Source of the DNA: M3007 sp046329435
Lineage (GTDB): Bacteria > Bacteroidota > Bacteroidia > Chitinophagales > Saprospiraceae
Assembly (NCBI GenBank): GCA_046329435.1
Contig: JAXLUR010000002.1
Location: 620,001-684,000, forward strand
Length of the DNA stretch: 64,000 bases
Direction: 5' to 3'
Shown here one piece after another: positions 18,405-25,476 of the stretch. The notes beneath the pieces were generated by a model. That model was not told where the DNA came from. It saw only the letters and a program-made list of their open reading frames with translations, and made no database searches. Position 1 is the stretch's first letter, and each line of letters starts with the position of its first letter. The translations under genes and the position numbers were made by a program.

Positions 18405-19047
18405 AAAAAAAAGTTCGTTCGAACGTCCAGTAAAAAGCAATTAGCGCCATGACAAAACTGATCGGGTTGACCACCCTTGCGCGGTACCAGGGGCGATCGG
18501 CAAACCATTTGCCCACCAGCCAGTATGCGCCGAGAATAACCGCGATCTGGCCCATTTCCACCCCGATGTTGAAACTGAACAAAGCCAGCGCGTAGCGGGA
18601 AGGCGGCAACCCGAGTTCGGTGAGCACCCCGGCAAATCCCATTCCGTGCACCAGTCCGAAAAGAAAAACCAGCGCCAGTCGGCCGGGTTTGAGTTCGCGG
18701 GCCAGCAGGTTTTCTACCGCCACGAAAAAGATCGACAACGCGATAATCGGCTCGACGACTGCCGGCAAAGGCCGGATAAAACCGTACATCGCCAGGCCCA
18801 GGGTGATAGAATGCGCTATGGTGAAAGCAGTTGCCTGCCACAGCACGGTGCGCATCCTGTTGCCCAGGAAAAAAATACCCAGGACGAACAGGATATGGTC
18901 TAACCCCAGGGGCAGAATGTGCGTAAATCCCAGTTGCAGGTATTGCCTGAATACATCGCTTTGGGGCATCTGCGCCAGTTGGTAATCGACGGTATGGGCT
19001 CCGGCTGCCAGGGGCAGGCAAAGGAGCGGGAGAAGCAATCGTTTCAT
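18403..19047 (-). CDS. HupE/UreJ-like membrane protein
   Basis: A 214-residue protein with a signal peptide (MKRLLLPLLCLPLAAGA) and about six transmembrane helices. The signatures are GFTHILPLGLDHILFVLG, giving H43-x6-D50-H51, and FLFGLVHGMGFAGVL. This is the HupE/UreJ_2 family; relatives of HupE/UreJ take up or store nickel or cobalt, and the His/Asp-rich first helix resembles such permeases. In this sub-branch the ligand is not established. It follows the TPR gene by 11 bases and precedes the DUF4331 pair, so it is probably in one operon with them. Met at 19047 was chosen because the upstream open frame has no leader-like sequence. Confidence 0.85.
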   Translation of the reverse strand: MKRLLLPLLCLPLAAGAHTVDYQLAQMPQSDVFRQYLQLGFTHILPLGLDHILFVLGIFFLGNRMRTVLWQATAFTIAHSITLGLAMYGFIRPLPAVVEPIIALSIFFVAVENLLARELKPGRLALVFLFGLVHGMGFAGVLTELGLPPSRYALALFSFNIGVEMGQIAVILGAYWLVGKWFADRPWYRARVVNPISFVMALIAFYWTFERTFF

Positions 19048-19058
19048 GGCAGGCTGCT

Positions 19059-20396
19059 TTACCGGGCGATGAAGGGCATTGCTTCGTTGCGAAGCGTTTC
19101 GTCGAGATAGGGTTTGAGGGCAAGCCCCTGTCGCATCAGCTCCTGTCCCTCTTTGGTGCGTCCGTTGGCCTGAAATACCAGACCCGCCCGTACCAGTCGT
19201 TCCGGCACTTTTGAACCGGTCCGGAGAGCGCTTTCCATGAGCGGCAACGCGGCAGCGAACTCGCCTTTTTGGTACAGTGCCCAACCCAGCGTTTCGCAGG
19301 CATCGATGTTATGCGGCCGGCGTTCGTATTCGGTTCGCGCATACCTTTCGGCTTTGTCGAAGTCATTGATTTTCAGATACATCAAGGCCAATTCGCGATC
19401 CGAGTAGTGCCCCGATTCAGGGCTGTTCCTGACCCTGGTATTGTCGTTTTCCAGGGCTTCGATCGTGATGCGGGCGCACTGTTCGGCTTTGTCGCCCTGG
19501 CCGTTCAGCCGGTAGAGGTCGGTCAATTCCTCCATGAAACCGATGTCGGACATCACATCGCGCGCTTGTTCGACATAACGAACGGCCGAGGCATAGTCGC
19601 CCCTGAACCGGGCGATACGCCCCAGGCCTGCCAGGGCGAAAGGATAGTCCGGGCGTTCCTGCAAGGCGCGGCGATATTCCTCCTCCGCCTTTTCGGGCTG
19701 GTTGCTGTCTTCATACAGATGAGCCAGCACCATGCGCGCCCATTCGGTGTCTTCATTGCCCGGATAACCGGCTGCGACGGCCATACGAATGGCTTCCAGG
19801 GCTTCCGGACTTTGCCCGTGAATTTCGCGCAGGTAGGATACCCGTGAGTACGAGCGGATGTCGGGCCTGATCTGCACCATTTTATCGGCCATTTCCACGG
19901 CTTTGGCGTAGTCGCCCAGTTCGACGCAGGCGTCGATGAGCAGGCCGTACACAAAGGCGTTGTACGGATTTTGTTCCCGGGCGGTTTCTGCCAGCACGCG
20001 GGCCTCGGCAAAGCGGTGCTGCGAGAGCAGTACGAGAGCTTTCAGGCAAATGGCGTCGAAGTGCCTGGAATCGGTGCGCAATACATTGTCGATCAGCGAC
20101 AAAGCGGCAGCGTTGTAGTAGCCGAAATCGCCAGTGACGCGCCCTTCCTGCATAAATTCCCGGGCCAGTTTGAGTTGGGTCTTGCTGTCGTTGGGTCGGG
20201 CTTCCAGGTTTTTTTCGAGTTCGGCAACCCGCGCCTGGGTGGCGGGCCATTCACGCGCCTGGGCGAGCGTGCCCTGGCGGGGTTTCAGTGCCGGCCATTC
20301 GGGTTTGCTTTTGCCGTTCCAGAAAATAAATGCGGCAAATCCCGAACAGAAAACGACCAGCGCGGCATATAAAAACTTGCGGACGGAAGAATTCAT
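19059..20396 (-). CDS. Membrane-anchored TPR repeat protein
   Basis: A 445-residue protein with one N-terminal transmembrane segment (about 8-26) and then TPR repeats through most of its length (for example ALAGLGRIARFRGDYASAVRYVEQA, ACETLGWALYQKGEFAAALPLMESAL). It is likely anchored in the inner membrane with the repeats in the periplasm, acting as a scaffold for partner proteins. It is the first gene of the minus-strand TPR-HupE-DUF4331 run and is preceded by a promoter-like element about 215 bases upstream. Confidence 0.85.
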   Translation of the reverse strand: MNSSVRKFLYAALVVFCSGFAAFIFWNGKSKPEWPALKPRQGTLAQAREWPATQARVAELEKNLEARPNDSKTQLKLAREFMQEGRVTGDFGYYNAAALSLIDNVLRTDSRHFDAICLKALVLLSQHRFAEARVLAETAREQNPYNAFVYGLLIDACVELGDYAKAVEMADKMVQIRPDIRSYSRVSYLREIHGQSPEALEAIRMAVAAGYPGNEDTEWARMVLAHLYEDSNQPEKAEEEYRRALQERPDYPFALAGLGRIARFRGDYASAVRYVEQARDVMSDIGFMEELTDLYRLNGQGDKAEQCARITIEALENDNTRVRNSPESGHYSDRELALMYLKINDFDKAERYARTEYERRPHNIDACETLGWALYQKGEFAAALPLMESALRTGSKVPERLVRAGLVFQANGRTKEGQELMRQGLALKPYLDETLRNEAMPFIAR

Positions 20397-20638
20397 AACT
20401 GATTTTGTTTGTTGATGGACGGAAGAAAAGGTTCGGCAATCGGGGTTGGGGCTGGGGCAAAGAGCGGAGCTGCGGGTACCGGCGCAACACGCTCCCGTGA
20501 CAAGTTTTCAGGGTTGATCGATAAAAAAATGTAAGGATCCAGGCCGACCGCTCAGCCTTTCCATAAGGCGTTTAGCGGGCGTTGTAGCTTGTTTTTTGTT
20601 GTTTGAAGGATATACGAGTCAGCGGGGCAATACGGTTT
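20397..20638 (-). other. Leader region of the TPR-HupE-DUF4331 operon
   Basis: The gap between the TonB receptor stop and the TPR gene holds no ORF of note. It carries the promoter-like element at its receptor-side end, leaving an mRNA leader of about 200 bases. I looked for a cobalamin-type or other known riboswitch core on the minus strand and found none that I can recognise. A structured leader of unknown type remains possible. Confidence 0.35.
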
Positions 20639-20643
20639 TCAAA
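20611..20643 (-). promoter_or_regulatory. ECF-type promoter element, copy before the TPR operon
   Basis: Read on the minus strand, TTTGAAAAC is followed after 18 bases by CGTATA. The same pattern, with near-identical spacer sequence (TGCCCCG.CTG), lies upstream of the TonB receptor. TGAAA(A)C with CGTA at about 16-18 bases is the general form of many ECF sigma promoters. The -35-like box overlaps the receptor stop codon. The divergent ECF sigma gene nearby is the natural candidate to read it (inference). Confidence 0.5.
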
Positions 20644-22924
20644 AAGTAAAATTTATTCCTCCTTTGATCAAAAACGGCGTGCCCGGCGTGAAATGAATCT
20701 CTGTGACTCCTTCGGCAGGCTCTCCGGGCAGGCGGCTGGTGGTTTCGAACTGGGTTTCTTTCCACCGAACGTCCGTCAGGTTTTGCGCGCTGAACACTAC
20801 CTCCAGCGGCTTTTTGCCATTGCGCCAGCGCGGCGCGTACGACAACTGGGCGTCGAGCACAAAATAGCCCTCGGCCCGCAGGCTGTTGTCTTCGTTGGCG
20901 GGGCGGTCGGCCAGGTAACGGTAACGCAAACTGCCACCGAAGCCGCCGGCGTCGCGCAGCACCACCCCGCCTGCGCTGCTTTGCAGGGGCGCCAGGGGGA
21001 TGTAGTTTGCTCCTTCGGGTTCGTCGATCGCCCTGGGACGGGTAAAATTGTAGTCGGCATCGAAGAAAAGCCAGGGCGCGGCTTGCCACCTGACACTGAC
21101 GTCGATGCCCTGGCGCAGGGTGCGGCCGCCGGGCTCCACCACGCCTTCGTCGCCTACGTACACAAATTCCTGTTCCAGTCGCAGCCACCAGGCGCCGGCA
21201 GTCAACAGCAATTCCGGCCAGGGTTTGAACAAGATGCCCGCATCGGCGCCCAGGGCACGGGGCAGGATGTTTTCGCTTTTAGCCAGCAGAATCACCCGCG
21301 CGTCGTTGGAGTGGAAGCCGCTGCCGGCTTGCAGATAGGCGCTTATTTTTTCAGAAAATGCGTATTTCAGGTTGAGTTTAGGACTGACAATATTTTTGCC
21401 TTTTTGGGTAAAGGCGTGCGACCCTGTATCGAGTTGGTCAAAACAGGAAAAATGGAACTGGTCGAATCGTGTGCCCAGATCGACGCTCATGCGCGGAGTG
21501 AGTTGCCAGGAGGCGTCGGCATAAAGGCCGAGATTGATCTCCTGCACGTCGCCGAGCGCCAGCGATTGCAGGGTAATCAGCCGATTGCGCGTACGGCTCA
21601 GCTCGTCGCCCCGAATGTCGTCGTAGCGCAATTGCAGACCGCTTTCCAGGTGCAAGCTGCGACCGGCGAGGGTAGTTTCGTGGGCAATGTAGCCGTTGTA
21701 ACCCGACAGGATGCGTTTTTCACGCTGGCGAATCTGGTCGCCGTTGACGGGGTCGTTGAGGAAAAAAGTGAAGTTGGAGTAGAGCTCGAAGTCGTATTGC
21801 GACAGGTAAAACTGGTTTTTGACCACCGTTTTGGCGCCGAGCGGACTGAGGTGTTCCAGGTTGAAATTGATGCGCCCCGTACGGCCGCCCTCGGTGGGGT
21901 CGATGGCGCCGAAAAAACCGATCTGGCCGCTTTTTATCGCTCGTTCGGGTATCTGGCCGGAGGCCAGCCAACTGCTGCTGAACCGCGACACCGACAGGGT
22001 GAGCACCTTGCCGTCGTCGAAAGCTTGCCGGTATTTGGCAAAGAGGTTGAGCCGTTTGAAATTTTGCGGCGCTTCGAAATAACCGTTGTTGAACAAACTT
22101 TCCCCTGCGATATAGGCGCTCGTGCCGCGTGCTGCCGCGCGTTCGCCGAGCAGGTCCACGGCGGCCACGGTGCGGAAATGTTCGTACTGGCCGGCCTCGA
22201 TTTTCAGCAAGTTTTGTCGCAGGGCATCCGGTGTTTCGAATTTTACATAACCGGCCGTGCACAGGTTGCCTACATTGGCGTAATACGGACCCTTTTGAAA
22301 ATCAACGCGTTCGATTAATTCCGGGATGACGAAATGCAGGTCGGCATAGCCCTGGCCGTGGGCGTGGGAGACCATGTTGACCGGAATGCCGTCGGCGAAA
22401 AGGGCGATATCGGTACCGTGGTCGATGTCGAAACCGCGCAGAAAGATTTGTTCCGCTTTGCCGCCGCCGGCGTGCTGCCCGATAAACAGGCCGGGAACAA
22501 AGCGCAGCACATCCTGCGCCGACTGCAGAGGGCGCGTACGGATGTCCACCTGCCCCAGGCTGGTCAGTGGCCGCGATTTGGGGGCCGCGATTTCCACGTC
22601 GGCCAGCGAAAGCCCGCCGGGCAGCAATTCGAATTTGATGTCGGTGGTTTCATGGTCGGTGATCTGAACGGTACGGGTTTGCGCCTCGTAACCCACCAGC
22701 GTGATGCTGAGCGTGTAGCTGCCGCCCGGCAGGTCATGAAAAGAAAAGATGCCGAGCTCGTTGGTGGCGGTAGCCAGCGGCGGATTGTCGATCCGAACCG
22801 TGGCGCCGGGCAATTCTGTATTGGTTTGGGCATCGACCACCAGGCCCTTGATCGTGCCGCCGTGGGCCAGCAAAACAAAGGGGGCGAAGAGCAAAACAAA
22901 GGGCAGGTAAAAAGACTGTTTCAT
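20639..22924 (-). CDS. TonB-dependent receptor of the DUF4331/HupE locus
   Basis: A 761-residue outer membrane receptor: signal peptide (1-20), carboxypeptidase-regulatory-like domain (about 24-105; GLVVDAQTNTELPGATVRI), plug (about 115-235), then a barrel ending in GGINFTF. The plug contains GFDIDHGTDIALFADGIPV and MVSHAHGQGYADLHF, a His-rich segment that could contact a metal or metal complex (inference). It imports an unknown ligand using TonB energy. It is divergent from the sigma/anti-sigma pair and directly upstream of the TPR-HupE-DUF4331 run, with which it shares a promoter-like element. Confidence 0.9.
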   Translation of the reverse strand: MKQSFYLPFVLLFAPFVLLAHGGTIKGLVVDAQTNTELPGATVRIDNPPLATATNELGIFSFHDLPGGSYTLSITLVGYEAQTRTVQITDHETTDIKFELLPGGLSLADVEIAAPKSRPLTSLGQVDIRTRPLQSAQDVLRFVPGLFIGQHAGGGKAEQIFLRGFDIDHGTDIALFADGIPVNMVSHAHGQGYADLHFVIPELIERVDFQKGPYYANVGNLCTAGYVKFETPDALRQNLLKIEAGQYEHFRTVAAVDLLGERAAARGTSAYIAGESLFNNGYFEAPQNFKRLNLFAKYRQAFDDGKVLTLSVSRFSSSWLASGQIPERAIKSGQIGFFGAIDPTEGGRTGRINFNLEHLSPLGAKTVVKNQFYLSQYDFELYSNFTFFLNDPVNGDQIRQREKRILSGYNGYIAHETTLAGRSLHLESGLQLRYDDIRGDELSRTRNRLITLQSLALGDVQEINLGLYADASWQLTPRMSVDLGTRFDQFHFSCFDQLDTGSHAFTQKGKNIVSPKLNLKYAFSEKISAYLQAGSGFHSNDARVILLAKSENILPRALGADAGILFKPWPELLLTAGAWWLRLEQEFVYVGDEGVVEPGGRTLRQGIDVSVRWQAAPWLFFDADYNFTRPRAIDEPEGANYIPLAPLQSSAGGVVLRDAGGFGGSLRYRYLADRPANEDNSLRAEGYFVLDAQLSYAPRWRNGKKPLEVVFSAQNLTDVRWKETQFETTSRLPGEPAEGVTEIHFTPGTPFLIKGGINFTF

Positions 22925-22957
22925 TGGAAAAAATAATTGAAAGACGGTTCGATCAAA

Positions 22958-22989
22958 TATACGAGCAGCCGGGGCAGGCGGTTTTCAAA
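22958..22989 (-). promoter_or_regulatory. ECF-type promoter element, copy before the TonB receptor
   Basis: On the minus strand TTTGAAAAC (22989-22981) and CGTATA (22963-22958) are 17 bases apart, and the start codon lies 34 bases further down. Aligned with the copy at 20611-20643, about 28 of 32 positions agree. An overlapping TATATTTG (22961-22954) also fits the Bacteroidota primary-sigma -7 box, with TTTG 24 bases upstream, so a housekeeping promoter is an alternative reading. The rest of the 245-base divergent gap to the sigma gene shows nothing else I recognise. Confidence 0.5.
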
Positions 22990-23169
22990 GCGGAAAAAAT
23001 AGTGCTGTGCGGGCCGTCATGAAGAATCGGCCGTCGCCCGCCAGCTCAAAACCTGCTCAGTTTTTGTTCAAATGTTTCGCAACCGGACGATGCGGTGTCG
23101 TGTTGTGCACAAATGCCTCCAACTTTGCCGGGCAAATACATTTCACCTCGTCCTGAATTATTGATCCGA

Positions 23170-23736
23170 ATGCAAGACCAATTGATCCTAAGATTGCAGC
23201 AAGACGACCGCTCGGCTTTGAATGAGTTGTACGATGCTTACGGGGGCGCGCTGTTTGGCGTCGTGCTGCGCATCGTGCAATCCCGAGAGCTGGCCGAACA
23301 GGTGTTGCAGGATACCTTCCTCAAAGCGTGGCGCAACGTCGCGAATTACGACGCCGCCAAAGGGCGCCTGTTCACCTGGCTGGTCAATATTGCGCGTAAC
23401 ACGGCCATCGATGCCACCCGGACGGCGCACTTTCAACATTATCGGAAAACCGACTCCCTCGATTCGCTCGTACATACTCCCGGCAACGATGCCATGAACC
23501 CTGATCATCTGGGGGTCAGGGAAATCGTGGAACGCCTGGAAGAAAAATACCGGGTGCTGATCGATCTGATCTACTTTCAGGGCTACACCCAGGAAGAAGC
23601 GGCAGAAGCGACCGGCGTACCGCTTGGAACGATAAAAACACGGCTTCGCTACGCGATCGGGGAGCTGCGCCAGATTTTCGGCGATCAACACCTGGCCGTC
23701 GTGGCGCTGGCTGCTTTTTTCGGACATCAAGCCTGA
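23170..23736 (+). CDS. ECF-type RNA polymerase sigma-70 factor
   Basis: A 188-residue sigma factor with region 2 (LNELYDAYGGALFGVVLRIV ... TFLKAWRNVANYD, then GRLFTWLVNIARNTAID) and region 4 (LEEKYRVLIDLIYFQGYTQEEAAEATGVPLGTIKTRLRYAI), the two domains of ECF sigmas. It directs RNA polymerase to a small regulon. The gene is followed by a membrane anti-sigma factor and is divergent from the TonB receptor, so it most likely controls that locus. MQDQLILRL was taken as the start because it fits ECF N-termini; upstream in-frame codons are possible. Confidence 0.92.
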   Translation: MQDQLILRLQQDDRSALNELYDAYGGALFGVVLRIVQSRELAEQVLQDTFLKAWRNVANYDAAKGRLFTWLVNIARNTAIDATRTAHFQHYRKTDSLDSLVHTPGNDAMNPDHLGVREIVERLEEKYRVLIDLIYFQGYTQEEAAEATGVPLGTIKTRLRYAIGELRQIFGDQHLAVVALAAFFGHQA

Positions 23737-23802
23737 AAACCTGTTTTTTCAATTATTTTGCTGATGAAACCGTGCTTGCACGGTTATTCGATACCTTCAA
23801 AC

Positions 23803-24555
23803 ATGGACCTCAAGTCATTTTTAGCATCGGGTTTGATCGAAGCATACGTGCTCGGGCAATGCAGCGCCGACGAACGCGCCACCGTGGAGCGCATGGCCGC
23901 GCAATACCCGGAAGTCAGGGCCGAGATCGTCGCGGTCGAAACGGCGCTGGAGCAATATGCGCAGGCACAAGCCGTCGCGCCGCCAGCCTGGATGAAGGGC
24001 CGGATTCAGGAGCTGGTCGAGCGGGAATCGCCCCGTGCAGGCCGCCGGAATGGCTTGCGGCGCTACTGGATGCCTGCGCTGGCCGCGGCCAGTCTGGGCT
24101 TGCTGGCCGCGGTCACCTGGCTGATGATACGTAACCAGGACCTGACGCAACAAACCACCCTATTGCAACAACAAGCCGCCGATTGTGCCGCGCGGGAAGA
24201 ATCGGCCCGGGCTCTGCAGCAGCAGGTCGCCTTTTTGCGCAACCCCGATACCCGCCAGATCACCCTGAAAGACAGCGTAAATACCGCCCTGGCTTATCTC
24301 AATACGGGCACCTGCGAAGTGGCGATCGACCTGACAACGCTCCCGGCGCCGCGTGGCGCTACGTATTTCCAGTTCTGGGCTATCGTTGACGGACAGCCGA
24401 AGAGCATGGGCATGATCAACCGCGATTCGGGCGCCGACTGGCAACGCTTCCCTTGCGTGCAGGGCGCTGTCGCTTACGCTGTTTCGGAAGAAAATAACCC
24501 GCAAGGCAACGCTACGCCGACGACGGTGCGGCTGGTGGGCGCGGTAGAAGGGTAG
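23803..24555 (+). CDS. RskA-like anti-sigma factor
   Basis: A 250-residue protein with an N-terminal cytoplasmic anti-sigma domain (FLASGLIEAYVLGQCSADERATVERM), one transmembrane helix (about 93-112) and a periplasmic C-terminal RskA domain (YLNTGTCEVAIDLTTLPAP, FQFWAIVDGQPKSMGM). A coiled stretch (QDLTQQTTLLQQQAADCAA) links membrane and sensor. It should hold the adjacent sigma factor inactive until a signal is sensed outside the membrane. The start MDLKSFLASG was chosen over an upstream in-frame ATG because family members begin this way. Confidence 0.9.
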   Translation: MDLKSFLASGLIEAYVLGQCSADERATVERMAAQYPEVRAEIVAVETALEQYAQAQAVAPPAWMKGRIQELVERESPRAGRRNGLRRYWMPALAAASLGLLAAVTWLMIRNQDLTQQTTLLQQQAADCAAREESARALQQQVAFLRNPDTRQITLKDSVNTALAYLNTGTCEVAIDLTTLPAPRGATYFQFWAIVDGQPKSMGMINRDSGADWQRFPCVQGAVAYAVSEENNPQGNATPTTVRLVGAVEG

Positions 24556-24617
24556 AGAACGGTTTGTTGATTGGAGATTGGAGCATAGAATTGCCTTTCA
24601 ATAGTCTAATTCTTCGA

Positions 24618-24634
24618 ATTGACTTAAAGTCAAT
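24618..24634. repeat. Perfect palindrome ATTGACTTAAAGTCAAT
   Basis: A 17-base symmetric site with two 8-base arms lies in a locally AT-rich gap between the convergent anti-sigma and MarR genes. Its form suits a dimeric regulator, but it is at the 3' end of both genes, so an operator role is not obvious. It may also act in transcript ends. Confidence 0.4.
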
Positions 24635-24687
24635 ACTTTATCAAAAACCTGATTGTCTAAAACCTCACATCTATTTTAAACCTTCAA

Positions 24688-25320
24688 TCAAATTTTCCCC
24701 AGCAATCTACCCAACTCCTCCTCGTCTGCCGTTTCAAAAACAGGCTTGTGGTAGCGGTGCAATTTGTTCAGGATATTGAGTAGCGTCGTTTTTTCCATAA
24801 CCGTCAGGTCGGCCACCACGGTGTCGGACAGTCTGGCGATGCCGTATTGCACCGACTCGAAGGCCGCCCGGCCCGCGTCGGTGAGCCCGATCAGTTTGGC
24901 GCGTTTGTCGTCGGGATGCTCGTGTTCGAGCAGCAGACCTTGTTTCAGCATCCGTTTCAGCACCTCGTTGCCCGACGATTTTTCCATGATGCACTGACGA
25001 ATCACATCCGTTTTTTTCAGCCGGGTGTGCGGATACAAACTGACAAGCACACCCCAGTCGTCCTCCGAATAAATATCCGTGTCGCGAAAAACCCGCCGGC
25101 TGTAAAACCGGGCGTACCGCGCCATAAAACTCAGGTACATGGCGATCAGGCCGTTGAGCGGGGGGGCGGTCGGCGGTGCTGCCTCCTTCGGGGCGAGGCG
25201 GGAGCGACTGGTCATCAGCCAGCTGATAAAATCTTCCCGGTCAAAAGCATCGGTCTTCCCGCCGCCCGCTTCGTAGTCCTGCACCAGGTCCAGTAGTTTA
25301 CGGATAAAGTCAAGATGCAT
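24688..25320 (-). CDS. MarR family transcriptional regulator
   Basis: A 210-residue regulator. A winged helix-turn-helix of the MarR type occupies the centre (YSEDDWGVLVSLYPHTRLKKTDVIRQCIMEKSSGNEVLKRMLKQGLL in pieces, then EHPDDKRAKLIGLTDAGRAAF, the wing). About 70 residues precede it, longer than typical MarR proteins. It probably binds DNA as a dimer and responds to a small molecule. It is divergent from a TonB receptor gene across 156 bases and may regulate it (inference). Confidence 0.85.
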   Translation of the reverse strand: MHLDFIRKLLDLVQDYEAGGGKTDAFDREDFISWLMTSRSRLAPKEAAPPTAPPLNGLIAMYLSFMARYARFYSRRVFRDTDIYSEDDWGVLVSLYPHTRLKKTDVIRQCIMEKSSGNEVLKRMLKQGLLLEHEHPDDKRAKLIGLTDAGRAAFESVQYGIARLSDTVVADLTVMEKTTLLNILNKLHRYHKPVFETADEEELGRLLGKI

Positions 25321-25346
25321 TTTGGTATGATAAAATTATTTTTTAG

Positions 25347-25375
25347 CAAAAATAAAACGATATAATACAAACAAA
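25347..25375 (-). promoter_or_regulatory. Promoter for the MarR gene
   Basis: On the minus strand TTTG (25375-25372) and TATTTTTG (25354-25347) are 17 bases apart. This fits the Bacteroidota primary-sigma consensus TTTG/TAnnTTTG. Transcription would start about 20 bases before the MarR start codon. Confidence 0.45.
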
Positions 25376-25476
25376 AAAAGAGTAAGGATGTTTTCAGCAT
25401 TCTCCGAAACGTTGCGGAGCGCCGGGCAGGCGAAGGTCTGACCGAATTTGTAAATCCATCTTGTTATCCGACAGAA

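Noticed and set aside
20397..20610. Cobalamin or nickel/cobalt riboswitch before the TPR operon
   Set aside because: I found no recognisable conserved core; kept only as an open question in the findings.
20603..22318. A 571-codon plus-strand frame over the first TonB receptor
   Set aside because: Antisense shadow of a well-supported receptor, with no start signal or domain.
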